A stretch of 64,000 nt of DNA, from NCBI GenBank assembly GCA_963978545.1, contig OZ021733.1, positions 35,631,424-35,695,423 of the forward strand, read 5' to 3'. A program made the translations under genes and the position numbers. The DNA is from Linyphia triangularis (taxonomy: Eukaryota; Arthropoda; Arachnida; Araneae; Linyphiidae). Positions 1 through 13,982 of the stretch are shown one piece after another. Position 1 is the first letter of the stretch. Each line of letters starts with the position of its first letter. Below the pieces are notes generated by a model that searched no databases, was not told where the DNA came from, and worked only from the letters and a program-made list of their open reading frames with translations.

Positions 1-300
1 CGGTTGAGCAGAGAACGGTTTGTATCTGATTATAGGGGCGGGTGGGGGTCATTGTCTGTGGTTGTATCAAATCCCCCACACAGTTTAGGATGAATTTCGA
101 CGTACGATACGCCCCTTAGACCCAGTGGGAGTGTTACATTCCCCCCACCTCTTTATCCCATCGCGTGTAAAGCGTTGATGAGATTAGTAGTGGAACGGGT
201 TTAGATAGTTTTTTTTTTGTGTGTGGCCCTATCTAGAAAAAAATTAATTGGGATGAAAGCTGGCACGCGTTTGGAAGGCTACTTCTATACCTCTGCTCGT
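1..300. other. GC-elevated non-coding island, candidate regulatory DNA
   Basis: This stretch has more G/C and more CpG than its surroundings, with runs such as GGGGCGGGTGGGGG and several C-rich blocks. No frame is open for a useful length. I see no repeat partner elsewhere in the window. In an AT-rich animal genome, short islands like this are often conserved regulatory DNA or untranslated exon sequence, but nothing here decides between these. Confidence 0.2.
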
Positions 301-1808
301 GTTATATGATAATATTGAAATTTATTTAAACATTATTTAATAAATAAAACTAAGTTTGTGTTTCAAACTAATGAATTCCAAGTTTCGCGAAATTTGAGAA
401 ATAATTTGCGATGTACTTTGGTAGAAAAATTTACAATGTTTGAATTGAACCCTCTGCGTTAGTTAGCTTAGCTACACTTGCAAAACTTTAACATGTATTT
501 TGTTAAGTTGATATATTCTTTTCTGTAATGCAACTGTACATAAAAAGCATTTATACGGTTACTTTCAAAATATAATGTTCAATTCAAAATAAAATGTACT
601 TTTCAGTTTTAAATAGTTTGAAAATAAAAGTTATTGATTTTATTATTAAATAAAAAAATTATAAGGAAATGTTTCATTTTAAAATTCTAAATTGTTTATA
701 CCTGCTTTGGTATTAAGTATTGAGGACTATTTAGGAAAAATTCAGGAACATTTTAAAGTATTCGAAATAATGCTCTGTTTCACAGACAACGTATATTCGT
801 GTAAACACAGTTAATATTCAGTTTGAACGGAATTCAGAAAAACAGAACATCAGTAAAATGTTATTTTTTTAAAGATTTATTTTGTTAAGCAAATACTTTT
901 AATACACACTTTAGAACAATCGCACTCTAAAAAAATAATTTTGAGTTAAGACTATTTTATACTTAAATAATTACAAAAATATTACATACACCCCTGAAAT
1001 TTTTATATTATAATAAATTGTTAGACTTAATCGATTTTCTTTACATTAAATGGAAATGTATAACAAACAACATAGCAAAAAGGAAAAGCAATAACTTTTA
1101 TCTATAGATTCTCCTTCCAGCTATGCTGCTTTTATTTGCTCCATTATTTTGAAGGTAGCTTTCAGATGAGCATAATCAACGTAACTAATAATAAAAGTGG
1201 AACTCTATTATTTAAAATATCAGCAAACATCGTTGAATGTAATAGTGACAAAAGATCAAGATTACGGTTTTCGGTGCCTTGCCAATTGTCCCTTAAAAGT
1301 ATATTAAATAGTTGGAAAGCCTTTGATAACCTCTATTGTTATTTTTAAAAGTTTGGTTTGCTGGGACTTATATAAAATAAATTCAACTATTCATTTTAAA
1401 GCATGCACATTATAATTCCTCTTTCATCTGAAACATCTTTTGTAAAATAGATATTCAATGGGAAAAATAGATTTTATTCACAAAATTTCACAAATCTGTA
1501 GTTTCCTACCTTTTGTTTTGAATTTTCTCTTAGAGTTGTGAAAATCTTCGATAAAATTTGGGTTGTGTTACGAAATCCTAAAAGTCTTGATTGGTTAAGA
1601 ATGAAGGAAATAATTGTTCAAATTTACTGCAAAAGCAATTGAGCTAATTAAACATGCATAAAACTGCTCATCTTCAATAGTTCAAAAGTATTCAAATGGT
1701 ACTTTTAAATATGATTGAAATAGACAAACGAATTTTTCGATGCTTTAAATTTAATTTTTTGAGATGATTTCCAGTGCGAGGGCAACACGATTGTCACTTC
1801 AACTTTCC
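301..1808. other. AT-rich stretch, nothing recognised
   Basis: Low-complexity AT-rich DNA with short A and T runs. The only frame of note (1136-1348, 70 codons) has no recognisable similarity and AT-driven composition. I see no repeat, RNA gene or splice-flanked exon. Confidence 0.5.
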
Positions 1809-1812
1809 TTAA

Positions 1813-2016
1813 CCCTTTGCACTCCAGTGGCGCCTCTCAGGTGCCACACGATTGGATGCCAAACCACGAGAGGACCATTAGGTGTGATGCGGAAATTCGA
1901 TGCAAGACCAATGACTGTGTTTAGTTTCTATGAAGCAAATCCATAAACACCAGCAGAACCTAAAATGTCTCGAGTTGCTGATTCCTTCGAGCGAAAAAGG
2001 CCTGGAGTGCAAAGGG
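1813..2016. mobile_element. piggyBac-like MITE, 204 bp, with TTAA target sites
   Basis: The element begins CCCTTTGCACTCCAG and ends with its exact reverse complement CTGGAGTGCAAAGGG (15-bp perfect terminal inverted repeats). It is flanked on both sides by TTAA (1809-1812 and 2017-2020). TTAA duplication plus inverted repeats starting CCC are the known signature of the piggyBac superfamily. At 204 bp it cannot encode a transposase, so it is a non-autonomous MITE mobilised in trans. The perfect ends suggest a fairly recent insertion. The 61-codon frame overlapping it is not a gene. Confidence 0.85.
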
Positions 2017-2559
2017 TTAAACTATCATTCCTTACTGTTAAACTATTAGCTTACCTTCTGTTTGCTCAGAATAGCTTATTGCAGGTTAATCAATGAAAAT
2101 CTGGCAATGTAAGAGACTACACCTTGCTATATTTTTACAGTAAGTAAACTGCTTAACTTCAAGCTCCATTAAGAGAGAGATGCCACCTAAAAATTGTATA
2201 GATTAATATTTATGTGCCTTAGTTGAAAATGGATCAATGATCAAAACAATTTAATAAGATTTGAATATAACTTTTTTTAACACAATTAAAGAAGTTAATT
2301 GAAATTAGTGCATAAGCTAATTATAATTTACGTTGTTTTAAAAAAAAATGGTAAAATCATAGCTTCAATATGGTTCATATGATTTAAATATGTTCTACCA
2401 ACGTACAAGTTTATCGATAAAAAAAAAACTAACTGATGTAATGACAAAGTACCAATATTTCTTTCATAGCGAAATTCTCCGTCATACTGAACCTTAGAAA
2501 CACTCCAACTCAATTAAAAAAAAAAACGATGAATACCAAACAAAACTCCCACTCACTTT

Positions 2560-2960
2560 ATAAGTTGAGGGGCGGGGATCCACGACCTTCTGTTGAATTT
2601 TGGCGTTAAACACGGCCGATAAAATGATCACCCCCCTCTGTATATCTATCGGTGCTGAGCCCAAACAGATGGTGACAACTGATTAGACCAATCCCCATGA
2701 CGTCAGGACACAGACACTTGGCCACTTGGCCAAACGATCACCGTCCCTTTGATCTGTGGATCTGGCCCCTTTGTTCAATCCCCTCCAAATACAATAGGAA
2801 GCGACCCCTTTAGGGTGGCCCGGCCAGATGGGCGGTTGTCCCTTTTGCATCATCCTGATAACAGGCAATCTGCTAATTCGCCTGCTCGGGCTGGAATCCA
2901 TGATTTATGAGGGCTGGGGGAAGGTAAGGTTTATAGGGGGTGTTAACAGGTTGGCGCGTT
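2560..2960. other. GC-elevated island with a TCF-like site, candidate enhancer
   Basis: About 400 bp clearly richer in G/C than the flanks, with little low-complexity sequence. It contains CCTTTGATCT (about 2747-2756), a good match to the TCF/LEF consensus, the CRE-like core TGACGTCA (about 2699-2706), and a repeated CTTGGCCA (about 2715-2731). A 72-codon minus-strand frame spans 2683-2901 but resembles nothing I know. The motif matches are seen in the sequence; regulatory function is inference. Confidence 0.3.
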
Positions 2961-3260
2961 ATCGCTCCGGAAGAGGAAGGTGGAGACTTGAATTTGATTA
3001 AAAGGGTCTAAAGAAGGGTTGGTGTCCAAATTGAAGATTTTAAATTGGGTTAGTTAGCTGTGCGTGACAAAGTAAAGTTGTTAGTAAAATTTTATTAAAT
3101 AGTGCGTTTTGTTGGTAGAAAAAGGGTCGATGGCTAATGAAGAATTCACTTGTGACATTAATTATGAAACAGAAAAAGTAATGTCTATCAAATGAAAAAT
3201 TATTTATCACGTAGTAACGTGTTTGTTGAACATTAAAGTCATATTAAAATATATCCCTTG

Positions 3261-3262
<2 letters not shown>

Positions 3263-3295
<33 letters not shown>

Positions 3296-3313
3296 AGAGA
3301 GAGAGAGAGAGAA
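3263..3313. repeat. Compound microsatellite: about 30 A then (AG)n
   Basis: An uninterrupted run of about 30 adenines passes directly into about ten AG units. Such compound tracts often mark old retroposon tails, but no recognisable element lies on the 5' side. Confidence 0.9.
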
Positions 3314-5272
3314 GTGATGTTTCAAAGAAAAATGGGCGTTAAAATTGTATATTATTATACATCAACGTTAAGGGGAAAAAAATAGAATATCTACCTTGGC
3401 AAGAAATACTTAGGAATAAGAAATTCTAAATTAATTTTTCTTTTTTTTTACTGAACATTATATTTCTTTTGAAATGAAAGTTTGATGGGAATAATTCGAA
3501 TTATTCTTTTAAAATTGAAGTTGTTTCTTCTATACCAGTGTAAGAATTTTATTTACTTTAACAATATATTATTTGAAAGTTAAATAAGCTACAATTTCAA
3601 ATATATAAAACTACATTTAGCAATTGATAAATGATATGGTAGAAAATATTGTGTCTAATGGAATTATTATATAATAATAAATTTAAGGCAATCTTTCAAA
3701 AATTAGAGCAATTTAATTTACTTTTAATCCAACTATTTAATCAAAATTATATAAGCTCTGAATTAAAAATAAATAAATCAGAAAATAGCACAAATTTCCC
3801 TACGGTAAGAATGGAACTACAAAATTTTTTAAACAATGTAGTGAAATTTTATCTTATTAATTAATTCATGAGAATTTTATAAAAAATATACTTCGTTTTG
3901 TATACATTTTTCTACGATCACTTACAAACTCAGTAACTGCTGTAGCATGAAACATCAACTTCAAACAAATTAAAGATATCAATTTGACAAAAATTGTTCG
4001 GTTTGTTTCCTCTTGGCTGTCAACGTTGGCGATTCCCTTCAACTCCTGGCAAACCTTGATGTCAGACTAAGCTTATGCAGATGGAAGCGTTAACTTTAAG
4101 AGTATATATTCAATTCATCGACTATCTGAAACCAGAGTAAATTGATTTTACCCATGAGGCATTCAGTTGGTATCAGTAGGGCACGAATCCCCCTCTCGTT
4201 AATAGATTTCTTGACGGTGGACAGGCTTCAGCTATTATTTATTGAAATTTCCAAGTGCAGGGATTGAGGACTAATCGTTGGTACTTAACGTGACTTGAAT
4301 GGACAGTAGCTAATCTTTTTTAAAAGTGATTGTTGGAGATTGTCTCTTCTATATTTATAATAACATAATTTCCCAATCAATATTTCCCAAATTATTGCTT
4401 TGCTAGAAGCTAAAAGTAATGTGGGTGAAGTTATTATTGACCAAGGTTTGTCAATAAATGGGACTTTATAATTAGGTATCATTGTGGGGTAACAAGTAAA
4501 AATCAGCCAAAATATGTTGGAATTCATCTCAAGAAGACTAGCTCATATAAATTATGGATAATATTTTTTCGCTTTGCAGAAGACTGGCTAGACCACATTT
4601 CGAGAATGCAATGTAGTTCTAGTCATTTAATCTAAGAAAGATTATTGATTTATTAGAAAAGAATCAGAAATGGCGCTTAATATCTCTTTAAACTTCAAGT
4701 ACCATAAAGTAAGATGTATAGAAGCAATTTTACACAAAAATCTTTTGTGTCTTATAACTGTATCCTGCTGTGAATATAACAAACACACACAAAAAAATAC
4801 TAATAATTTCATCGACACAAAAATCAAAATTATTTCCTAGGAGTTAGGAGGTAGTTTTAGATTTAGGAGGTAGTTTTTATTAAAAAAAAAGTGCTTTAAA
4901 AGTAATCTCCCCCTCATCACACTAATATGAGGACCCTCATAGCAACAATAGGTTGCAAGTTACGTGTCTGGAGTTATAAATAGAACTTTCCCAACATGTT
5001 TCCTTCTAAAATTTATAAGACATTCTTTTTACCAATTTTCATTAATTTATCATGAATTTGTAATTAATGTAGTCTTTTTTTTCTTCTTGAAAATAGAAAT
5101 GCTGCTGAACATTCGATTTCCAAATCAAACGAAGTACAAATGGATAATATGAGCATTTCACCTACGATTTTCCTCGAATCATTAATATCGTTATAATGAT
5201 TACCCTTTAAAATGATCGATCTTATGATAGTTCGTTAAGTTCAAATAAGGGAAAGAAAAATTTATTTGCTGT

Positions 5273-5276
<4 letters not shown>

Positions 5277-5306
<30 letters not shown>
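5277..5306. repeat. Poly-T tract (30 nt)
   Basis: An uninterrupted thymine run. It could be the tail of a retroposon inserted in the minus orientation, but no head is recognisable next to it. Confidence 0.9.
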
Positions 5307-5310
<4 letters not shown>

Positions 5311-5526
5311 AAATATTTTATTGCTGGCGTTTTCATATATTCTTTTCTTTTGTTTTTAAACACTTAAAAAGGTATTTAACAAAAAATATATCTTCTTCGT
5401 ATCACCTTGTGAGGGACCAGAATTTAAAAAAATGAGAAACTAGGGATTGCTTCTATTCCTATCGACAGACTGTAAATAGAAGTAGTGGTTAAACATTTTT
5501 TTGTGGTCTTTTTTGTTTGCGCTTAA

Positions 5527-5793
5527 CCCACTGACGGTCATGGGAATGGACGAAATTCTACAGTTGTTTTCCCTATAATAATTTTTAAATTTTATTTCTA
5601 ATTCAAATACATAAATTTTTTAAATTATTTGTTATTTATTTTGTTTTAGATAGGTTATAAAGTATCATCCCAATAAAAATATTTAAAAATACTTTTATTT
5701 TAAATTTTATTTATAAATTTTAAAATGTTTGCTTATTGCTGGAAAAACTGGGGATCAAATGACGTATATATATACGTGCATGACCGTCAGTAA
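5527..5793. mobile_element. Degenerate TTAA-type MITE (about 267 bp)
   Basis: The left end is TTAA followed by CCCACTGACGGTCATG (5523-5542). The right end carries the inverted match CATGACCGTCAG (5779-5790), a 12-bp perfect inverted repeat. The right-hand CCC and TTAA are no longer intact (the sequence reads TAAATCAC). The layout (TTAA, then CCC, then inverted repeat) resembles piggyBac-like MITEs. The interior is almost pure A/T and non-coding. The superfamily call is inference because only one target site survives. Confidence 0.5.
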
Positions 5794-5799
5794 ATCACT

Positions 5800-7532
5800 T
5801 AAAGTCAAAAAATAAAAAATTTCGGTTCGTAAGGGTCTAAAGCCATCAAGAAATTGTTGGCATTAACCAGATTTTTTTTTTACTAACGTAAATTTTATGT
5901 TGATATTATACAACAAAAAATATTATAAACGGTAACACTTCTATTATCTCATTAGTAGTTGAATCTTTTTCCAATATTAAATAAAAATCTCACTATTTAT
6001 GTCTAAGCGATATTAATTATTAAGTATCTTACTCTATCAACTATCATACATAATTTAAAGTTAACAATGGACACAAACTTAAACAAGGAATATAATCAGC
6101 ACATATTTTAAGTATAATTAGTTTAAAATTTATATTTATACGAGTTAAACAAATTTTCAAATTCTTGAAAGCAGGTATAAAATTTACTTTCGTTAGGCAA
6201 CATTTACATTTAAAACTTATTTAAAATATCGAACTTGCATATGTTTTGTCTGCAATAATTTGATAAAAAAACTTTTACTTTACTTTTTCATCAAAAAAAC
6301 CTTTAGATTATTCATTGAATTAGTAAGCAATCTATTATAAAAAATAATGCTTTTAAAAAGGGTTTCCTCGTATAATTTCAAATAGGCCTTAGAATAAAAC
6401 GTAAAATAGGAATTCAATGAAATATTTGACTGCATTGAAATAACATCTATTAAACTGAATAAATTTGTTTAAATTGAATAAAACGTTTAAAAATAAAATT
6501 TGCGATAATTACGACTTTTTATTTCCAATTTACCGTACAATCATATTAATTAAGCAAATGAAAAGCTAATATATTATTATTCAGTAGCATTGATACATCT
6601 TCAATGTCAATATCATCAGCATGATTTTTTTTTTATCTTGCATCATCAACTATTTTGAATAAATGATCTTTAAAAATACTCTATTTGTCGTCCTTTTTTA
6701 CTCATATAATTTTTTAAAGTACTCAAGCAGAATTCTCGAATGAATACTCATAAATTAGCGTTCATACGAGTTGTATTAATTTGCATTTTAGTTCCGAATG
6801 CTAGAAAAAATGCAATGGGAATTAATAAAAAGCAATAATAAAAATAAAAAAATAAAAAAAGACGAGGATGTTCACTCAATTTAATTACATTATTTTCTCT
6901 TACATAACTTAGACTATAAGCAAATTGAATTTAAATTATTCATATCAAATCAAAAAGAAGTTATGTATGCGTAAGTTTTTATCATAGGTGATTGACTTTT
7001 ATTCATGACCATGTTTTATCGGCTAAAAAGATCAGCGCGTTGATAATTTAATTGTTTTTTAATAATTCAAAGTAATTGGTTGGCTGTAAAAATTGCTTTG
7101 AGAAGGGAAGTTAAATGCTATAAAAAAAACAAAAACATTTTTAAAGATATAAAGATATAACAGATGCATATTTTCGTCGTCTTTTTTTTTTTTTTTTTTT
7201 GATTTAGCAAATCAGAGTATCCTCAATAAGTATTTCCAAGACTACTAGCAAGGTTTTATATATATATGTACCAAAATTTCCAAAACAGTTAAATCCAAGA
7301 GCTTTTTCTGTTGAATTCTGTCTGATGAAATTCCAAATTTTTGCCGTGTTCTTTTCTTTTCATTTTGTTTGTAATATTATTATTATAGGCAACTTTTTAA
7401 CCTAGCAGCCTATGCGCTGGTAATTTGTTGTATTTCTTTTGTTTACATGTTTTTTATTTTACATTTGCAACTTCATTTTTGATTTTTGTTACTTGGTTAT
7501 TTATGTATGTTTGTATTTATGTAAATATATAT
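5800..7532. other. AT-rich stretch, nothing recognised
   Basis: Long A/T-dominated DNA with short poly-T/poly-A runs (for example about 7182-7200). No open frame, inverted repeat or dispersed copy that I can support. Confidence 0.5.
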
Positions 7533-8148
<616 letters not shown>

Positions 8149-8409
8149 CGCGTGGCCAGGGAGAGAGATATGGGGATGTATTCCTTCCCGAAATTTTTCT
8201 AATTGTTATTAGAGAGTAAAAATCATAGAATTTTTTTTAGTTTAAAATGGTAGATTTAATACATGTTATTAAATTTCTAAACATACGTAAGAAATAACCA
8301 TTTATCTGGATTACTAAGTACATTCGGCATTAACAACCGAAATATTCATTATGATTTGCTGACTTAAGTTTCATGACTCCTCTTGAAAAAAAAAGCTCTG
8401 ACTACGCCC

Positions 8410-8412
<3 letters not shown>

Positions 8413-8472
<60 letters not shown>
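8413..8472. repeat. (TA)n microsatellite, 60 bp
   Basis: A pure TA run of 30 units, preceded by CTGACTACGCCCCTG. Similar '...GCCCCTGAAG' text recurs near 42990 and 43400, so it may lie at the edge of a dispersed element. Confidence 0.9.
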
Positions 8473-8474
<2 letters not shown>

Positions 8475-9149
8475 AATCGCATTGGTACATTTTACTTTAA
8501 ACCAATGAGTAATTAACTATCTCAAATATATACTACTTATTGGCAAACTTCATTAAGAATAACTATTATCTTACTAAACTTTTAACAAATAATATATAAT
8601 ATTAACTATAGTTAAATTATTGTCAACAATGATTTCTAAAGAAATGAATTGTTGATGCATGTAAATTATTTTATACCGAGAAAAAAATGGAAAAAAAAAA
8701 AAAAAACGTCTACAAATAAAGGTTTGTAATGCAGTTAAATTTATTTCGCGATTAACATAAAAGAAGAAAAACTCTGACTAAAAATAAAAATGTGTAATGA
8801 ATATATATGAATAAATTAAATATCTCTAATTCATATTATATAAGTTGTAATATAGTTAAATTCTAAGGAGAAATATGGATTTAAATTAAAATTAGCTACA
8901 ACTCATTAACATATGCATAACCAAAATGTATATACAAGCAATTAAATTGTAAGAATAAATCAATATTTATTCACAGTACATCAAAATATATATGCAATAA
9001 ATCAGTTTATGTATACAGTATATAAAATTTTATATACAATAATTATGTATATTTTGCAGTATATAACAAATCTTTCAACCCTCATAATTGTAAGCATAAG
9101 TGGATGACTTGAATAACTGGGCAATTAACATATAGTAATTATGAAACGC

Positions 9150-9800
9150 TTAAAAAAATCGGCCAGCATCTGAATTAAAACGCTAACTAAGCAACTGACA
9201 TCCCAACTTGGCCGGTAAAAGTTTCATACTCTTAAGTTTCACCCAACTTAAGAGGCAATTAAAAATCTGAGACAAGAGAAAAGGCTCCCCAAATTAAAAA
9301 CCTTCAAACATTTCTATTTGCAGATGGGGAAAGACCAAACACGCGTCGCCTGCTTTTTGGTGCAAACAAAAGAAACAAGCCTATGTCCAAAAAGCCAAAC
9401 GTCCACTTTTTTACCACCTCCAAATCTTTAACGTACTAAGATGCTTAGTTTTTACGCGACCGCTTTTAATAACTTCTCGAATCTAGCTTCGAGCGATTCT
9501 TCATTTCGCCAAGGCATTTAAAAGTGGCTGTAAATATTAGTCCGGGCATGTTCTACGACAGATCTTATAAATAACGGCATCATAGTAATTTAAAATCCGC
9601 CGCACGGATATATGGTAAGATAGGCCGGCGGAATGTTGTGTCAATTATTCGAGACGTACGCGGGAGCTTACAAAGTCAATATTTGAAAATCTTCTCTCAA
9701 ATAGCACAAATACTTGAATTCGCGTATTTGCCAATCGGCTCATTTCTAAAAGATTCCGCGGTTCAAACAAATATTGATCGACGACAAATAAGGAATTAGT
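9150..9800. other. GC-elevated, CpG-containing island, candidate regulatory DNA
   Basis: About 650 bp of more complex sequence with CpG-bearing words (CGCGTCGCCTG, GCCGGCGG, GACGTACGCGGG) between AT-rich flanks. Homeobox-like A/T cores are scattered among them. No frame is open for more than a few dozen codons until an unrecognised 85-codon frame at 9815-10072. This fits conserved non-coding DNA or an untranslated first exon; neither is shown. Confidence 0.25.
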
Positions 9801-11059
9801 CAAAGCGTGGTTATATGTGCTTCTCGAGTCAGTGGGAGAACCCTTTTCTCTGTGTAGAAATCTCTTTTACGAGGAGTATTAACATTCATTTGTACGGACT
9901 AACCGCAGGACCTCGTGAATTTAGGGTTACTTTTATTATTATTGTCGTTATTAGTGTTGAGTTGTTTCGCAAGCCGGGGAAACAATTTGGAAAGGACTGG
10001 AGAAATCATTCAACTGGATGGCGAAAAAAAGTAATTGAGAATTTCGCTCGAGGACAATCGTTTGATGACTAGAAGCTTTTCTTGGCTCGATATACTCATG
10101 ATAAAAGATGCAGATATGGAGACATGTTATGTTTTAGTAAAGTCGCAGTTTTGTTCCAGACAAAGAATCTGTGATAGAAATATTTTATTGCTGCTGGCCT
10201 TTCGAGGAGACATTTAATTTAGACGGAAAGGTGTTAGTATGTATACAAATTAAGCCATCAGATGATAAAATTTATATATAGAAGGGATGTAATTACGTCC
10301 TGAGCCGAATAATTAGTTTTAGATTTATTTTATCTTAATATTTTTATAGATTTTGATAGAGTATAATAAAAAAAGCGAGAAAATGGTGCACACCTATTTA
10401 GTGCAATTATGTATCAAGTGGCCATGAAAGCTGAAAAATAAATTACGAAAATCTGCATTTTATGGAAATTACTAATCCTCCATTAATTTTAGAAAATCTA
10501 GTTTAAAGATCACAGAAAATAATAGCTTTTATTATTAACATCCTTTCTAATGTATTAAAACTTTATATCTTGCCTGTCTGAACAAATATAAAACTGGTAA
10601 GTGAATTACCCTTCAATACAGTCCATCACTCGCAAAGTGTTCTGTTTATAATTCTCTCTTCGTACATGTTTGAAATTTTCTTGACACATCTCTTATTGTT
10701 GCCTTACTAAATTTAAGAAAACTAACTTTGATTAAAAACAAAATTTAAGTGCATTTTTTTTTTAATTATCGTTTTGTTATGTACAATTTTTCATAATTCA
10801 TTAATATAATTCCCTATCTTTTTTTTTTTTTTTTTAACCCTTTAGGTTTCAGTTAGACAGCATGCATAAGAGTGTAATAAGTAGTTTAGACTTTTTCACA
10901 AAACACTGTAAATATAATAGTTATGGTATAATATATATCGTAGGCTTAAAGAGGAACTGATCAAATCAAAAATAGTTGACATTATTTATTATATAAAACT
11001 ATACATTCTACTTGATCCCAAAATCTTGTGTTGGTAATACAAAAAAAAAAAATTATTCC
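9801..11059. other. No gene recognised; two short unassigned ORFs
   Basis: Frames at 9815-10072 and 10035-10217 on the plus strand (85 and 60 codons) overlap, resemble nothing I recognise and have no splice or promoter context. The rest is AT-rich with a poly-T run near 10820. Confidence 0.45.
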
Positions 11060-11302
11060 AATTGAGGACCTGAGAAGCAAAGGGGTCTAAGTGACTTTTC
11101 TTAACTTCGGAGAAAATACACTTTAAAATTTCTTATTTATGTCAAATTCTATGAAAACTAGTGATATCGTCATTCGAGAGGTTAGCATTTGAACAGCAAA
11201 TAATTTTCATACAAATTTGATATAAGTAATAAATTTTAAAATGTATTTTTTCAAAAGTTAAGAAAAGTCAATTAGACTTCTTTGCTTTTCGGACCCTCAA
11301 TT
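11060..11302. mobile_element. Foldback MITE, 243 bp, near-palindromic
   Basis: The two halves are inverted copies. The left arm starts AATTGAGGACCTGAGAAGCA and the right arm ends GCTTTTCGGACCCTCAATT. Similarity continues inward for about 90 bp (GACTTTTCTTAACTT on each arm), leaving a short centre near 11165-11195. There is no ORF. Its transcript would fold into a long hairpin. I cannot make out a clear target-site duplication, so the superfamily is unassigned. Confidence 0.75.
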
Positions 11303-11696
11303 AACAAAACCATGTTTTCCTGACACAGACCAAAATATTACAATTATTCACTCAAATAATAATTATTTACTTATCAACTAATTTCTTTTAAATTTAGACT
11401 TTTTCAGTTTACCTTATTATTCAAAGATCTATAACCCATGACTTCCAATAACTTTTTTAGTTCACCATAAAATGAATTTAACTTATAAAATATTATTTCA
11501 TTTTTAAATTGAAAATTTATTATTTCACTAAATTTCTAATAAAATTAAATACATTATTGCTTTACATCTCAGAAAAATTCCAAGTGATTTAAGTGTGATT
11601 ATCAGTCTTTTTTAGCATCTATGCAATTTTTTCCATCACAATGTTCACCAAAATATAGCTTCAAAGCTAATGTAGCATTACTATTACATCTAACAA

Positions 11697-12035
11697 CCCC
11701 AGTAGGACAAATACGCTGGTCAATATCGATCAAATCCGGCCAATCCCGATGTGGATCGTTGTAGACTGATCGTTGCTACTAATCTTGGCCAATCTCACCC
11801 AGTGATAAGTAAAATATACCTGAAGTTTAGAAGTATTAATGTAAAGTTTTAAAATTATAATGTATTTTTATAAGAAAGGACGGTAGGGTCAAAAATAGAA
11901 TTTGTGATAGTTTTGACATTTTTATTTTTTTTAAAAATCGTGTATTTTGGAACGATGCTCGAGCTTTGGCATGGATTGACCAATCTTGTCAGAACTTTTG
12001 TTCCGACATTGGCCAATACAGCTGTGTTACCTGGG
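11697..12035 (+). mobile_element. MITE family A, copy 1 (339 bp)
   Basis: One of four related ~320-340-bp elements in the window. The ends are inverted matches: it opens CCCCAGTAGGACAAATACGC and closes with GGCCAATACAGCTGTGTTAC followed by CTGGG. Other copies show a cleaner terminal consensus, CCCAGTAGCACAGCAG. The left third carries several TGGCCAAT-like words (GGTCAAT, GGCCAAT, TTGGCCAAT), and the middle is A/T-rich. No coding capacity. The superfamily is not assigned. Confidence 0.8.
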
Positions 12036-12124
12036 AACTTGTACTACTGTATCTAACAATAACAATAGCTGATGATTAACGAAATTCGAATTGATTATAA
12101 AGTGGAACTTCTTTTTAACGTAAC

Positions 12125-12748
<624 letters not shown>

Positions 12749-13212
12749 TTCCAGCCATGTAACTTCAAGGAACGTGCCATGGCACAAGTTACGCCGATTA
12801 CCCATTCCAGCTGCATCAAAGAAGATAACACTTCAGCAGTCATCCTTCAACTTGCGAGTGACGACACTGCTCTTTTCACTGGTACCCTGCCTGTTCAGGG
12901 ACTGGAGAATTACCTTTTAACAGGGCTACCACCCTACGTTGATAACTGGGCTGTAAATAGCAAAAGAGAAAAAAATAAGTAAAGGGATTCAAAACCGCTT
13001 TTACAGGTGTTGGTAGGGATGGTTAAAGAGGCTTTTAGTATTTCCTATCCCATACTCCAAAGGTTTTCGCAATCGCAAGATATTGCACCAAAAACACATA
13101 ATTTTTACCTGATGTAAAAATGGTATTGTATGATTTTAATGGCATGATTTTAGCATGATTTTAATGGCCATTAAAATTTTCAATTCGAAAGTAAAATTTA
13201 AATATATTATAG

Positions 13213-13982
13213 CAGGGTTGGCATGGTTTAAACCAATTGGTTTAATCAATACCAATTGGTTTAAACCACGTTTTTTTTTTTCTTCTAAAAAAAATTATTG
13301 TTTTTTTTTTTAAAGAATAATTTAAAATTTATTTTTATTTGTTTATTTATAATTAGATTTTTTAAATTATTTGTTGTTGTAAATAACTTTTTTAAAATAA
13401 ATCTTATAATGAAAGATTATGGCAGTTTTTACAAGTATCAAAAATAAGTTTTTATATTAATCTAACTGGATTTATTAATGTTTTATAATTATGCAAAATT
13501 ATTAATTAAAGTTAAATTATAAGCTGCATATTAAATTGGTTTCTGAAATAGAGGTTTTGTGATTTAATAACTTATTTCTAAACCTTAAAAATATTTTGTA
13601 CAACTTATCACCATTACTGATGAACCTAAAAGTAATATTCCATGTAGATGCAGTAAACAATTAATATTGTATTATATTGTATCAATTGAATTTAAAAAGA
13701 CGTATATCTCTATAAAATATTAAAATTTAATAATTTGAATGTCCCCATACGTAGCAATTGTTTATTTACTTAGTTTGAATTATTTTCAGAAGAAATATTA
13801 TTTGTTATTTGAACATTAATTATTCTAGTTAATGTTTTTTAATGCTAAAATTTTATTTATAAATATGTATGTATATAATTAGAAAAGGATTTTTTTTAAA
13901 AAAAAACCTGGTTTAAACCACAAAAAAAAAAACGGTTTTTATGGTTTTTTTTACAAAAAAACTGTTTTTTTTTTCAACCTTG
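13213..13982. mobile_element. Non-autonomous hAT-type element, 770 bp, with 8-bp TSD
   Basis: A perfect 8-bp direct repeat TATTATAG flanks the element (13205-13212 and 13983-13990). The ends are CAGGGTTG and, read inward from the right, CAAGGTTG. An 8-bp duplication with short inverted repeats beginning CAGGG fits the hAT superfamily. Subterminal regions carry GGTTTAAACCA-type palindromic words on both sides, as expected for transposase-binding subterminal repeats. The interior is A/T-rich with no ORF, so it would depend on a hAT transposase from elsewhere. Confidence 0.85.

Larger units (their letters stand above)
2961..5522. other. AT-rich stretch with simple repeats, no gene recognised
   Basis: Holds a poly-A/(AG)n tract and poly-T runs (annotated separately) and a slightly GC-richer patch near 3990-4210. 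Frames of 60-80 codons here are AT-driven and unrecognisable. Confidence 0.5.
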
